A DNA stretch of 64,000 nucleotides from Saccharina japonica. Its lineage: Eukaryota > Sar > Phaeophyceae > Laminariales > Laminariaceae. Under the pieces are notes generated by a model. That model was not told where the DNA came from. It made no database searches and saw nothing but the letters and a program-made list of their open reading frames with translations. The stretch covers positions 118,822-182,821 of the forward strand of contig MEHQ01001572.1 in assembly GCA_008828725.1 (NCBI GenBank). Direction: 5' to 3'. Below, piece after piece: positions 23,470 through 34,613 of this stretch; the stretch's first letter is position 1; every line of letters starts with the position of its first letter. Position numbers and translations under genes: made by a program.

Positions 23470-24071
23470 ACTGATACACCAGTAAGACCTGTACACCATT
23501 CACGATGGACATAGAAACAAGGTGTGGCGTGGGTTCAAACTGTTGGTGTGGCGAGCGTGACTCCAACCGACGCATTATCTGCGCCTGTACCTCTTGAAGT
23601 AAGTGTTTGTTTTCTCAGTGTCAATGGTAGGCGAAGCTCGGGCTGACTGACCTTACAACGTGTCCTTTGCAGCTGCGCACGCCGCCACTGGTCGAACGAT
23701 GTATATATATATATATGTTACACAGTTAGGTAGAGCCCAAAGGGTCAAACGTTACACTGTAAAAAGAGCCCAAAGGCTCAAATAACAATATTGGACGCTA
23801 TTGCCCTTGAAATATATAACGAGTATGATATATATAAACTCAAGCCTGCAAGGATCCAGACAATACTACAGGGGGTGTTCCTGATCGCAAACTCGGATAG
23901 CATCGTGTGAACCAACCAACCCATCATTTCTGAAGAATATGTTTACAGAGGTACCGTTGGTTCATTTCACCTAGAGACAACGATTGTTTAAAATCAAACG
24001 ACAGACAGACGCGTGCTGCGGTAAAGGTAGCACTTTTTCACTGGCACGTTTTAGGAATGACTGGGCTTTAT

Positions 24072-24160
24072 AACCCTTTTAGAACTGCAGTCCCGTTTTG
24101 GGGACAAATTACTTAGAATTAGAGTGGTTCGGCCCCAAAACGGGACCGTTGTTCTAAACA
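24072..24160. mobile_element. G mini-MITE inside A
   Basis: Left end AACCCTTTTAGAACTG and right end GTTGTTCTAAA. An inner hairpin has arms GTCCCGTTTTGGGG and CCCCAAAACGGGAC. It lies at the CCTTAACCC motif of its host A element. Confidence 0.65.
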
Positions 24161-24280
24161 ATCGACGAAGTCTCATTCTTGTCTTGCAAAATGCTTCACC
24201 TTATGACGCTTAGGTCGGTGGATTGGTCATCAATTTTAGCGCGTATATTTTCCTCTAAAATCTGTTTTTGGGCGAAGTAT

Positions 24281-24541
24281 GAGCATTCCCACGGTAGGGG
24301 TACCACTTTTAGGCTCAAAAGTTTATGACCGGTTGTGCTTCTCACGTGAGTAACTACAGTACCGGATGCTATTAATTTAAATATGGTACTCGTACATTTG
24401 TTTTTGGACTACCGCATTGGAGTGATTGGTCGGATTGCGCGAACGAATGTTTCCGAAGGCAGTCATGTTTCGGGTGACATATTGAGCTCCTCATGAGAAG
24501 AGCTGAGACAATTATGCTGCACTCCTACCGTGGGATGACTC
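24281..24541 (+). mobile_element. B-subfamily MITE nested in A
   Basis: Terminal repeat GAGCATTCCCACGGTAGGGG on the left, and CCTACCGTGGGATGACTC on the right. Flanks are GTAT (24277-24280) and GTAC (24542-24545). B ends align with A ends (CACGGTAGGGG against TACGGTAGAGG), so B is a diverged branch of A. Confidence 0.78.
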
Positions 24542-25830
24542 GTACAGGGCTCCTCAAGTAAACATCCTCAGAAACATCATGGTGCACGTCTACCGTAGCG
24601 TGCATCAACAACGCATGTGGAAAGAAAACGCCGCTGCAGAAGTGATGTTTCTACCAAAACCTACTGTATATCAAAACTACCGTAGGGGAACAAACAACAC
24701 AACGCAAATCGGGTTCCTAGTTTTAGTGTACGCTAGATAGAGTGTTTGGTATCGCCGAGGGGTGTAGCACATTTTTTGGAACTGTTCTCCGATGTCAACT
24801 GGGAATCTGATCAACAATCTTCACCAAGATGGTGATTGTGGTGGGCAATGTTGCAATCCGTCCTGTGGGGTAGCCAACGGCGCGGTAACGTAGACCTAGT
24901 ACAGTTGGGGGCACGCCAGAAGCAACGCCACGCGGCATGGCAACGAGTCCAGGGCGTTCCACGGATGACCACGATATGGCACTGGTAGGATAAATATAAA
25001 ATGCCATTCGACTGTCTCTTCCGATGCATTGTCTCCAGAAGTTAGTTGCAGGTCTCGCTGAAATCCTGCTTTGATATCGCTACGAACATAGTGGGTTTGG
25101 GGACGGTTTTCACATTTGCTCGGGGCCCCCGTAAAATTGTCCCGCCACAGACCAAATCCCTAAATGTAACATGTCTCTCTGTCGACGGCGTAGATCGTCA
25201 GCATCCCATTCCCCTGATGGATCACATATAGAGCTAGATTGTCGGTCGTGCGAATCTGTTTGAGTTGTTGTTGAGGCCTGTCGACTTACCGTCAGTGACC
25301 TCAGATCCTTATCAAGCAGGCACGGGTTTTGTGTTTAGTCCACTCATCAGCTCTCCGGTTTACTGCTACTGGCGCCTAGTTCACTAGACGCCGTCGACTG
25401 ACGAAGTACATCATTCTGTGAGAAACCTGGAACAACGGCAACGCACAGGGTCTACCTTGAGACAGAAACAAGCCACCTTTGATTTGCCAAACCCTTCATA
25501 TACGGTTAACAGCGGATGTCGATGGGAAACACACAAACGTGGGCAAACCTGTTCGAAGTACTGTACTACTTTACTGATGGAAAACAACATTCCAACCATG
25601 GCCTCAGCGGTGGATTGAAACGTAGCGGCTTTTCCCGCACTTGGTCAAATTTCAAGTATTTTTTGCACAATGTTGCGTAATTCATTGCATGGCCACATTT
25701 TTATTTTGTGTTTGTTCACCGCTTCCCTACGTAGCGACAGGAGTTAAAATCAAGTTCGTAGCCACTGCCTTCGTCGTTCGTGACGCAGATGTTTTCTGGA
25801 GCCGCTGCTCTTCTTCTTACGAAAACAAAG

Positions 25831-26077
25831 GACGCGTGCTACGGTAGAGGTAGCACCTTTTGGCTGAATCGTTTTGTTAACGATCGAGCTCCTTAACCCA
25901 AATTCGTCCGATTTTCATTTTTGTGACAGAAATGTTTCGAAGTATACTTCGGCCATTATATTTCTCATCCGGCAGCACTTTTTTTCCCCCTCCGAAAACA
26001 TTGTTTCGGTGAGGCATGACGCTCCTTAAGTGAAGATCTCAGAAATATCCTGGTGCACCTCTATCGTAGCATGCGTC
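25831..26077 (+). mobile_element. A MITE, complete, copy-2-specific
   Basis: Starts GACGCGTGCTACGGTAGAGG and ends CTATCGTAGCATGCGTC. The duplication is AAAG on both sides (25827-25830 and 26078-26081). The empty site is seen in copy 1 at about 7258 (GAAAACAAAGTATGTACACC). Confidence 0.95.
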
Positions 26078-27175
26078 AAAGTGTGTATAGATACGTATAT
26101 ATCCTGCAAAAATCACCTTTGAAAGTGCAACAGATGTCCAGGGTCGAGCCAAAGACCAGTGTACATGTTATATCACGTCGGATGTTCTTCTGTTACTCCT
26201 ACTACTACCTATCTAGATACACTAAAGCTACTACTACAGCAACTACTAATCCTACTCGTGCAATTGCTACGTCTCTGTGAGACAACAAAATCAGGTGCAT
26301 CGGCTCCTGTTATTTCACTCAATCGTTGTATCGCAGCCCTGCCTGCTTGTTGTGCCTTTTATCGCTACCATACAATGTGTCATGACATTACCTCCTAGTT
26401 GAATGTGCTTGATTAAACGGTCGACAACATGCCTCATTATGTAACTGTGCTTGATAGTGATGAAGGAACAGCCAATTTTCGTACTTGATAACTGCATTTC
26501 CGACGAGAATGTAAACTCGAGTTTTAGTTCATGGTTGTTTTATAAGAGGTGCATTTCGCTCACAATCAAAGTCCAACCAAGAGTACACGAAATATTTATT
26601 TACTCGATGGTAGGTATCGATCCACGAAAATATAAATGAAATCAATCTTGACAGGCCCGTAAAACAGAGGATGTAAGGAAATTGGCATTTAGGGGCGCGG
26701 TACCTCGTGCATAAATCCACATTTGTTTGTGTCTTCGATATCTTGAAAGCTGCCGATGCCGACTTCGATTTGTTTTTGGTCATCCACAGTTGTAACAACT
26801 GACGATATTCTACAGTGAAATATTTTATTGCGAGGGAAGCATATATCTTACAATTCAAAACCTAGTATGTTCGGATTTCATAATCATCGGCAAGGCAATT
26901 CTCTATTAGAAAAATAGGATGTTAAGGCTTACTTAGGACTGCGATGTAGTAGTCACGCCTTACCCGATATGTTTATGATTTGTATGCACATTGTGTGTGA
27001 TATGATATCGGGGCAACACGCTGGTTGTTCATGATGCGTTGTTGTGTTTTCTCCTACCTTCGTTCTCAAAACGAAGCTGCCAACGAGTTGTCGAACAATA
27101 ACGGTATGGATGGCTGTTCCAAGCCCCAATCGGCTTGTTGCACCGCTGCGTGGCATCAAGTCGTAAAGCTCTACA

Positions 27176-27373
27176 GCTAGCAGGGTAGGTCTTGCCTGTC
27201 GTATATGGCATTGCATTGTCTGCTCTGCTTACTGCACTGAGCGTAGTATGTCTGTGTCGTAGTTTTGTGACCACAGAACTGGTACCTTTTTAGGATGAAG
27301 AATCGGCACGGACACTGGGTGTGCTGGATGTCGACGGGTAGAAAGGAAGGTTAAAATGTGAAGGAACACACAC
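27176..27373. other. Copy-2-specific insertion, ~198 b
   Basis: The sequence between CTACAG and CACAGCCCATAC is absent from copy 1 (about 8371). No terminal repeats or coding content were recognised. Confidence 0.5.
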
Positions 27374-27495
27374 AGCCCATACATATTCACGACCATAGTA
27401 AATAGGACCTTGGGCACAAACAAAAACGAACATATTTCCCAATTTTTGCTAACAGTATTTGGTCCTATTTACTCTGGTCCCCCGTAATAACGACG

Positions 27496-27584
27496 ATATA
27501 CCACTCTGTCCCGAAATATAAGCATCATTTTCATTTAATATTGACCTATAAAAAGTGATTATATTTAGGGACAGAGTGGTATAT
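27496..27584. mobile_element. 89-base palindromic element
   Basis: The two arms are inverted over about 26 bases with one mismatch: ATATACCACTCTGTCCC and GGGACAGAGTGGTATAT. Absent from copy 1. A separate inverted pair, AGTAAATAGGACC and GGTCCTATTTACT, lies just upstream (27397-27472). Confidence 0.65.
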
Positions 27585-27681
27585 TTTTGTCAATGTTTCC
27601 TATTAAATATTTAAAATAAATGTTTCACCGTGTCGTTACACGCCTTCTTGTTGTGTTCGTTCGTTCGTTGGATTCCACGAG

Positions 27682-27753
27682 ATTTATGTTAGGGAACTCC
27701 CTCACCACGATACCGGCGGGATTGTTCGAAGGGCTGGACGAAGTCAAGTTCGT
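27682..27753 (+). CDS. LRR exon 1, copy 2 (24-residue unit)
   Basis: 72 bases between AG at 27680-27681 and donor GTAAGT at 27754, phase 2 on both sides. It encodes FMLGNSLTTIPAGLFEGL and then DEVKFV. It differs from the copy 1 exon mainly at the N-terminal end, and the C-terminal half differs only at silent positions. It splices in frame from 21747-21836 and into 28911-28985. The introns hold several transposons, including MITEs absent from copy 1. Confidence 0.75.
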
Positions 27754-28116
27754 GTAAGTGCGGCCGAACTACGGTATGTATGTTCTCGGTGTCCTTACGT
27801 CCCAACTACGCTCTCTTGGTGCCCTACCTACTGCAGGTATCCAGCGCAACTTGCCGAAGTCGTTTCGAAAACTTCTCCGTAGAATTTGACGAACTCACCA
27901 ACAATATCATCGTCGTTGAATCGATGCAGTTCTGGGCAACACTGTTGTGGCAAGACAGCGGCCCATAAATACTAGTCTACGGCGGTTGCCGCGCACACCC
28001 GCCGGCCAACGTTTGGTTGTCACGCCCCTTCCGGCGCTCGGTGGACACGAAAACCGGAAAAACCGTGCAGGGCTTGCTCGTGATTACCGTATGGTCCGTG
28101 CAGGACAATATGTACC

Positions 28117-28803
28117 TTTTGTTTTCGATCGATACCTATATAAATACTGCGAACTGGAAAATAAGCAGTCGACTGCAATGATCTCCAGGGCCGAGGGAAT
28201 CGCCTATCTCATTTTGCTTGTTTTTGTTCTTCAGTAAAACGAAGTAAGTAGTGAAATAATCGAGAAGATGCACCCCGAAATTTCGCAAAATCAGCTCGAA
28301 AATGTGCCATTTTGGACAAAACATTGATTTTATCGCGAACTTTTGTCGATATTAAAAAAAAAAAGAACAAACATACAAACCTGGGCCAAGACCAGAGCAA
28401 TCGTTTCCCGCCTTTTAATTTGGAATCTTAAGGTGTGACTTCCGTATCGAAACGATACTAAATGGCATCCCGGGCTTGGGTTATTGCCGATTCACGGTCA
28501 ATTTTGAATATTTTGTTTATGGGAAAGAATACGTACCTCGCCAATTCACGAACCCGTCGTTTCCCATCATACTATTTTACCCTTGAATTATGTGCCAACC
28601 TGGCGAAACGAAAGATGCTTTCGCGGTTTATTATCGACTATAAAGAGGCGAAATATTTCGGGGGGGGGGGGCTTCTATCCTCTGCGCCTCCAAACGAGGC
28701 TTTTAGAGGTACTTTCCGTATTGAACACACACCCCGGGCCACAGGAGATACGCGTACCTGGGCATCGGGGGAAAATAGTAGACGTTGTGCTGCACGGACA
28801 ATA
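28117..28803. other. Copy-2-specific insertion, ~690 b
   Basis: Relative to copy 1 (about 8960-8985), an extra segment lies between two near-copies of TGCAGGACAATATG (28098-28111) and TGCACGGACAATATG (about 28792-28806). It contains a poly-A stretch near 28350 and a G10 run near 28663. No gene or known element was recognised. Confidence 0.45.
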
Positions 28804-28910
28804 TGTTTCTTGGTGGGTTGTTGGTTGCAAATATATTCCAAACAGCAGCTTCTATCATATGATACGTCATAACGTTTCGCCCGTTTCGTTATACATGATG
28901 CTATTAACAG

Positions 28911-28985
28911 GTTTTTGGGAAACAACCAGCTGTCAGAGGTTCCAGAGGAGGAGTTCATCCGAGACCTTCCTAAGCTGGAGTTCGC
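28911..28985 (+). CDS. LRR exon 2, copy 2 (25-residue unit)
   Basis: 75 bases after the ATTAACAG acceptor and before GTAAG at 28986, phase 2 on both sides. It encodes FLGNNQLSEVPEEEF and then IRDLPKLEFA. Compared with copy 1 there is one extra codon (EEFIRDL against EEFLDL), which keeps the frame. The split codon GT+G joins it to 27682-27753. An in-frame 3-base change and retained splice sites suggest this exon was under coding constraint after the duplication. Confidence 0.72.
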
Positions 28986-29065
28986 GTAAGTTGTATTTGA
29001 TAAGACATGCATGCGCTTAACCGTTTCGTGGCGACGGTCTTCATTTGACAACAAAGTGACCAAGT

Positions 29066-29329
29066 GACGCCTTCTACGATAGAGGTACACCATGTTCTTT
29101 TCTGCGCTCCTCACATAAGGAACGTCATACATACCTCACCGAAAAAATGGTTTTGGAGGAAAAATAAAAGTGCTGCCGAATGCGAAATCTCATGACCGAA
29201 GTATACTCTGATTTAAGCATTATTCGTCACAAAAGAACAAAGTCCGACGAATTTGGGTTAAGGGAGCCCGATCGTTCAGAAAACGATTCAGCCAAAACGT
29301 GCTACCTCTACCGTACCGTAGCACGCGTC
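29066..29329 (-). mobile_element. A MITE, copy-2-specific
   Basis: Starts GACGCCTTCTACGATAGAGG and ends CCGTACCGTAGCACGCGTC. Absent from copy 1 at about 9183. Another A element abuts it on the right. Confidence 0.85.
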
Positions 29330-29330
29330 C

Positions 29331-29659
29331 AGTGCTCGTAGGACAGAGGGGGTACACGTTTTTCTGGATGACAGGGGTTCCTTAACCCCTGATGAACTGG
29401 TCCCACGTATGTATTCGAGGACAAGCTACTTGAAATCGGTGTGGGATATTGGTTTCAGTTCTGAATGGGTCAACCCAATAACGTCGCAAGGTCAGATGTG
29501 TCCGGCATTATTATCATCCGTTGTATACGAGGACCATGGGATGGTTCATCGGGTTGCAGTTTCCTTATTTGGTAAAAAGTCAGTTTCTGGGCGAGTCATG
29601 AGCTCCTCAAGTTAGGAGCCCTAAAAAAAGCGAGGTGCCCCTCTACCGTAGCATGCCTC
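29331..29659 (+). mobile_element. A MITE with nested G
   Basis: The left end is degenerate (GTGCTCGTAGGACAGAGGGG) and the right end is CTCTACCGTAGCATGCCTC. It carries a G mini-MITE at 29384-29470 at the same CCTTAACCC motif that is used in the element at 24008. Confidence 0.7.
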
Positions 29660-29699
29660 TTTAGAAAATTCACGAAGTACGTTGCCTTTGGTTGTCCGC

Positions 29700-29946
29700 G
29701 ACGCATGCTACGATAGAGATGCATCATGTTTTTTTCTGAGCTCCTCACTTAAGGAGCGTTATACCTCACCGATTGTGTTTTTGGAGGATAATATAAGTGC
29801 CGCCGAATGCGAAATCTTCATGACCAAAGTACATTCTGAATCATTATTCGTCTCAAAAATGAAAGTGCGACGAATTTGAGTTAAGGAGCCGGATCGCTCA
29901 GAAAACGATTCAGCCAAAACGTGCCACCTCTACCGTAGCACGCGTC
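29700..29946 (-). mobile_element. A MITE, complete, copy-2-specific
   Basis: Starts GACGCATGCTACGATAGAGA and ends CTACCGTAGCACGCGTC. A perfect CCGC duplication is at 29696-29699 and 29947-29950. The empty site is in copy 1 at about 9217. Confidence 0.92.
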
Positions 29947-31033
29947 CCGCTCGCTTCCTATATCAAGTGCTCACGGCTACAATCGTGCGTTACTCTTTCC
30001 TTAGCGCAGCCACTTTTTTACAAGTAACCTCTTCGATTGTGTAATTATGATTGCCATCACAGTGTATACCGTATACAATGCAACCCGGTTCTCCCGTTTG
30101 CTTGCCCAGTGTTGTTTGGAGGCGAAAGTAAATAATACCCCACGACTGCCGGAGGGAAACAAAAGAGCCAAGTCATCGAAATAACATTGGACCGTTGTCC
30201 AGATGAACTAAAAATGTACTTTGACAAGTATCGCAACACGCATTCGTCGGCCTACCGACCTAGTCAGCACGCAACCACTGCAACGTATAGTCCCGTGGTT
30301 ACTCTCCACGCGGTTCGACGTGCGTGTCGTGTTTCTCCAGCCATGACGTATGGTTGTATTGGTGTGAAAAATGCATTCACTTTTGCTAGTCGAATTTGAC
30401 GTTCCTCCGCCCTTCTTTTTCGTTTCAACCGCTCCCCCCTCTCCAACGTACGTGCAGCAATCTCGCCAATACGCCTGGCTTGAATTGCAAGTACGACACT
30501 CGGTGAGTTTTCGCTGCCACGTTCCAGACGAAACGCACCTGGCGTAGACCTGGCACATAGTTTTTTGTTTAGAAATGAGAGGTGCAGTGTTAACGTTGCA
30601 GGTATCGTCTGCTACATTTGCGTAGGTGAGCGAAACCAGACCGGACACATAGTGTTTAGTTCAAAATGAGAGATGCGGCATTAAGGTTGCAGGGATTGTC
30701 TGCTAGATTTGGGTAGGTTCTGAAGGACATTGGAGTGTTCAAAACGAGGTAAGCGGAGCTAGCCGGAGCTCTGGATATCTACGTAATGGTTCTTCGTCAT
30801 GACACTGGTCCCCTAACCAATCGCTAAACCTCAAGCGGAGGCTACGTTGGGGGGGGGGGGGGCGTGGGTAACGTCTACGCTCGAATTTGGTACCACTTTC
30901 GAGTAACTCGTGCGACAGGTCACGCTGTTTTTGTGCAGCCGTTTACGGTTTTGTTTCAATTGGTTTCGCAACCCGCACTGCCATAAATTCGTCGCTTGCA
31001 CTGAATTGACTCAACAATACGAGCGGCTATTTG

Positions 31034-31122
31034 TAGGCAGAGAGCATAGCCGAATTGTTCTTAGGGAAAACGGAAGCAACCCCGTCCGTCGAGATTCCGC
31101 CCAGCTATACCCGTGACATATG
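31034..31122 (+). other. 89-base block identical to copy 1
   Basis: Identical to 10353-10441. In both copies an acceptor-like AG precedes GCAGAGAGCATAGCC. The 140 bases that follow are also unusually similar. See the copy 1 entry for reading frames. Confidence 0.55.
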
Positions 31123-31280
31123 GTTACGTATCTACATTTCAGACAGGCTGTTCACAAACCTTTTATAACATCCACTGGTTATTTCCTATGAATCGAAAGG
31201 AAGCTCAGGTCAAGACTAAGTACAGTACCGTGCTCGCACTCAATGGATACAGTCTGGTATTCCCTTCCTGGCACTTTCAA

Positions 31281-31518
31281 GACGTGTGCTATGATAGAGG
31301 CAGCACTTTTTGTCACAATTGTTTTGGTTTTTGAACGATCGGGCTCCTTAACCCAAATTCGTCGGACTTCCAGCGAATATTCTTTGGTCATGAGATTGGA
31401 CATCCATCAGGTAGCACTTTAACTTTCGTCCAAAAACATTTTTCCTGGTGAGGTATAGAGCTCCTCAAGTGGAGAGCTCAGAAAACGCATGGTGCACACC
31501 TCTATCATAGCATGCGTA
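31281..31518 (+). mobile_element. A MITE, complete, copy-2-specific
   Basis: Starts GACGTGTGCTATGATAGAGG and ends CTATCATAGCATGCGTA. A perfect TCAA duplication is at 31277-31280 and 31519-31522. The empty site is in copy 1 at about 10598 (GTTTCAACACG). Confidence 0.92.
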
Positions 31519-31613
31519 TCAACAAGTGTTGTAGGTTGAAATAGACCGTTGCACGAAATTCGTTAGCCTCGTCTGAACTGGCGACCGTGAGGAAACCCCT
31601 CCCACCATTTACG

Positions 31614-31877
31614 GATGCGTGCTGCCATAGAGATAGCACTTTTCAGCCGAAATAGTTTCTGAATGAGCTAGCTCCTTAACTCAAAATCGGCGGACTGTCA
31701 CTATTGTCGTTTATTTGGTTCCAATCTCGTTCCATGTTTGCTTCGGCCATGGGATGGTCAATCGGATAGCACTTTTACTTTCCTCCTTCAATGATCAGTT
31801 CGGGGTGAGGTATAGCGCCCTTTTAAGTCAGGAGCTCCATAAAAAAAACATGGCGCACCTCTATCGTAGCATGCGTC
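31614..31877 (+). mobile_element. A MITE, complete, copy-2-specific
   Basis: Starts GATGCGTGCTGCCATAGAGA and ends CTATCGTAGCATGCGTC. A perfect TACG duplication is at 31610-31613 and 31878-31881. Copy 1 near 10685 is uninterrupted. Confidence 0.92.
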
Positions 31878-32088
31878 TACGTTGTGCCCGACGTTTGCGC
31901 TAACTACAGCTATAAGCCAAACCCCCCCCCCTCCCTCGCGCTAGCCACTATCACCCTAACCACGTGCGCACATAAACGGCGTTCCATTGCCTCGTGAACT
32001 TGTCGCGCGTCCCCCAGGCCGAAAACGGATTACTTAGTGTACTGTGGTCCCTTCGGCTCCGTTTGAGAACAACGCTAAGGTTTGTTCA

Positions 32089-32174
32089 ACCCCCTTCAGA
32101 CCTGGTACCACGAATTTGGAGGGGAAAACTACTTGGAATTAGTGTGGGACATTGGTTTCAGCTCTGAATGGGTT
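32089..32174. mobile_element. G mini-MITE, copy-2-specific
   Basis: Left end AACCCCCTTCAGACCTGG and right end CAGCTCTGAATGGGTT. Copy 1 at about 10900 (GGTTTGATTTAAACG) lacks it. Confidence 0.65.
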
Positions 32175-33375
32175 AAACGACACATTAAACATATGGTATC
32201 TGTCTCGAAACCCTTACAAAAGTACGGTAGTACTTACGGCTTTGGCGTGTGAATACATCGTGGAGGCCAAGCAAACACTAAATCCTTTACGAAGGTAATG
32301 TATCTTTTGCCGGGGCACAGAACGTAGGCCTTACAACACGTTTGGCAGTGGTGTTTGATGTCGATCGCGTGGAGTAGTAAACGAAGTTGGTCGCCGAGTT
32401 ATCTATCCTCTCGAGTTTGGCGTTTTTTATGTAATATGCATTGTAAGGTTCGAACGGTATACCAAGCACGTCTATCCCCCCTCCTGTCTAACGCGGCCCC
32501 CACGCTTTTTTGGGAGGTATATAATGGGACAATGTGGTAGGGTCGCCCCAAATGCCCGGAACATGCCGAGACTCCGATGCTGATTTGGCGGTTGACAAGC
32601 TCCTGCCATCGACCTCGCGTCCACTTCCGATTAAGCGAGCGTTCCGCTCGTGTTTGGTGGGCTGCCCTCTACTGATTGCTGCAGGTGACTGCTCCGCCCA
32701 CGAGGAATCGAATGCGATCGTGCTGTCTGTTGTGTTATCTCGCCGCGGGAACCATGAAGTAGGAGGGGTAAGGGCGATGTCTACCCACCACCCGTCCACC
32801 CAGCAGACTTCCTCTTCACATCTGGAGCGGGCCAACGCCATCAAATGCTAATTGTGTGTGTGTTTTTCCTGCGTGGATGACGTGGGAGATATAAGCTTGG
32901 ATCCGATGTTGCGCGTGCGTCTCGTACCTATGAAAAACAGCAGCGAGATGCTATCTCTGTAAAGCCTGCTTGTTTACGTGTTTTCTTCAACTAGTGAAGG
33001 AACCACCGGTTGGGGTCGGTTAGGCTCGGATGTTTGTCACCGGGTACCGGTAGATATAGGTCTGAATATTTAATGAACTGTACGCGGAAACCTATTTGAA
33101 CATTGTGTAGTATTTTGACGTGGAGCGGCCACTGTTGGCACTTCATGGTTTGAGCTTTGTATTGAGAAAGGTCATCACTGCACGGTTCACACCGCGGGCG
33201 TCCCGTGTTTCTCCGTCAGTAGCGTATTCAAGAGAGATTCGTACAGATAGCCGGACGGAATGCCGGTACTTGTTGTGTTTAAACACAATACTTGTCCTTG
33301 GTGAAAACAGCCGTTTTACACCAATAAGGATAATGTTTTGCACTTGAAGCAAGGGTACGCTTTACATATATATAA

Positions 33376-34366
33376 ATATATATCTCACAATGCATATACT
33401 ACCCTGCTGCTCAAAGCCACACGCCGGGGAGGCGCGCACACGGCCACGGTCTGGCCATAAACGCCCACCGCTCTCGTTGGTGGCGGTTGGAATGAGTGAG
33501 TGGTGTGCTCGTTACTATGCTCTTTAACACATATCTTGACATTTCTTGGAACAATTCAGCGGGTGACCTGAAAAGCACCCGGAAGTCCACCGGGCCGATG
33601 CCCTCTGCAGCAGGCCTTCAGCCTGCGCATCAAACGTATGGATGCGTTTCCGATCCCACTTCGACCGTGGTCCAACTCCATACGATGAACCAGACCAAAT
33701 AAGATTTCGACCCCGCTTCTATATCCCACATACCGACCCGCACATGCGCGCTCGCGTACGTACCCCACAGTCGGCTCTCACGAGATGTTGGTTCCGAGAC
33801 GTCCAAGTGAAGCATGCCCTTACTTGTAGGCTCTTCCCTCCATGAAGATGCATATACCTGTACACAGAAATTGTTGCGCGGACCTCGCGGGATTGAACAA
33901 CACATCGCCCACGCCGTGCGATATTCGGTATAGGTGTCTTCTATTGTCTCTGGGGCTCCTGGCCTGATGATAGATAGGGTATAAAATATATATGAATCTC
34001 GCCCTACAACATATTGAAGTAAAATCCAGAAGTTGAACTTCCCCTTATGGTGGATCCTGCCTAGAATATGTTTACATATCCTAACCAGGAGCGACTACGT
34101 CGAGGAGTTTATCAGTTCAAGAACCCTACCATTCAAAATTAAACAAATATCGAAAACGGCGACGTACCTCTATCATAAAAAGCGTGCTATACGCTATGTG
34201 TAAAAACGCATACAACCAGGAGTCGACGTTGGTGGGTATGTCTTCGTGGCCTGTCATGCTCGCATGACAGCTTGCGCGGGCTCACTCACGCAGGACTTTC
34301 AAGGTGTTATCACCGAACCCCGCGCGCATACTTGTATGGTACGCAGAACCCAGGAAGCCTACGTAG
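33376..34366. other. No recognised gene
   Basis: A short AT-rich TATA stretch at 33366-33381 is followed by unique sequence with small frames only. Nothing recognisable. Confidence 0.3.
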
Positions 34367-34613
34367 GACGCATAGAACACGATAGAGGTAGCACTTTTTG
34401 GCTGAAAAGTATGGGAATGACAGGGCTCTCTTAAACTAAAACCGTCGGGATTTCATTCTCGTGATGCAATATTCTTCGTTGGGCACTTGAGCGGCCATAG
34501 GATTGTCTATCGACGTTTTTTGCTATCCTCCAAGGTCAGGGTTTGGTTGATGTATAGAGCTCGTCGAGTGACCACCCTGAGATAAACGGTGCACCTCTAC
34601 CGTAGCATACATT
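34367..34613 (+). mobile_element. A MITE, complete
   Basis: Left end GACGCATAGAACACGATAGAGG (slightly rearranged) and right end CTCTACCGTAGCATACATT. A perfect GTAG duplication is at 34363-34366 and 34614-34617. Confidence 0.88.

Larger units (their letters stand above)
24008..24606 (+). mobile_element. A MITE hosting G and B insertions
   Basis: Starts GACGCGTGCTGCGGTAAAGG and ends GTCTACCGTAGCGTGCATC. It contains a G mini-MITE (24072-24160) and a B-subfamily MITE (24281-24541), which account for its length. Confidence 0.8.
20129..33375 (+). repeat. Segmental duplication, copy 2
   Basis: The direct-orientation partner of 283-12095. It is longer mainly because of copy-2-specific insertions: SINE 23137-23469; A/B/G complex 24008-24606; A elements at 25831, 29066, 29331, 29700, 31281 and 31614; a 198-base insertion near 27176; a roughly 690-base insertion near 28117; and G at 32089. 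All the LRR exons of copy 1 have counterparts here with the same splice sites. Confidence 0.93.
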
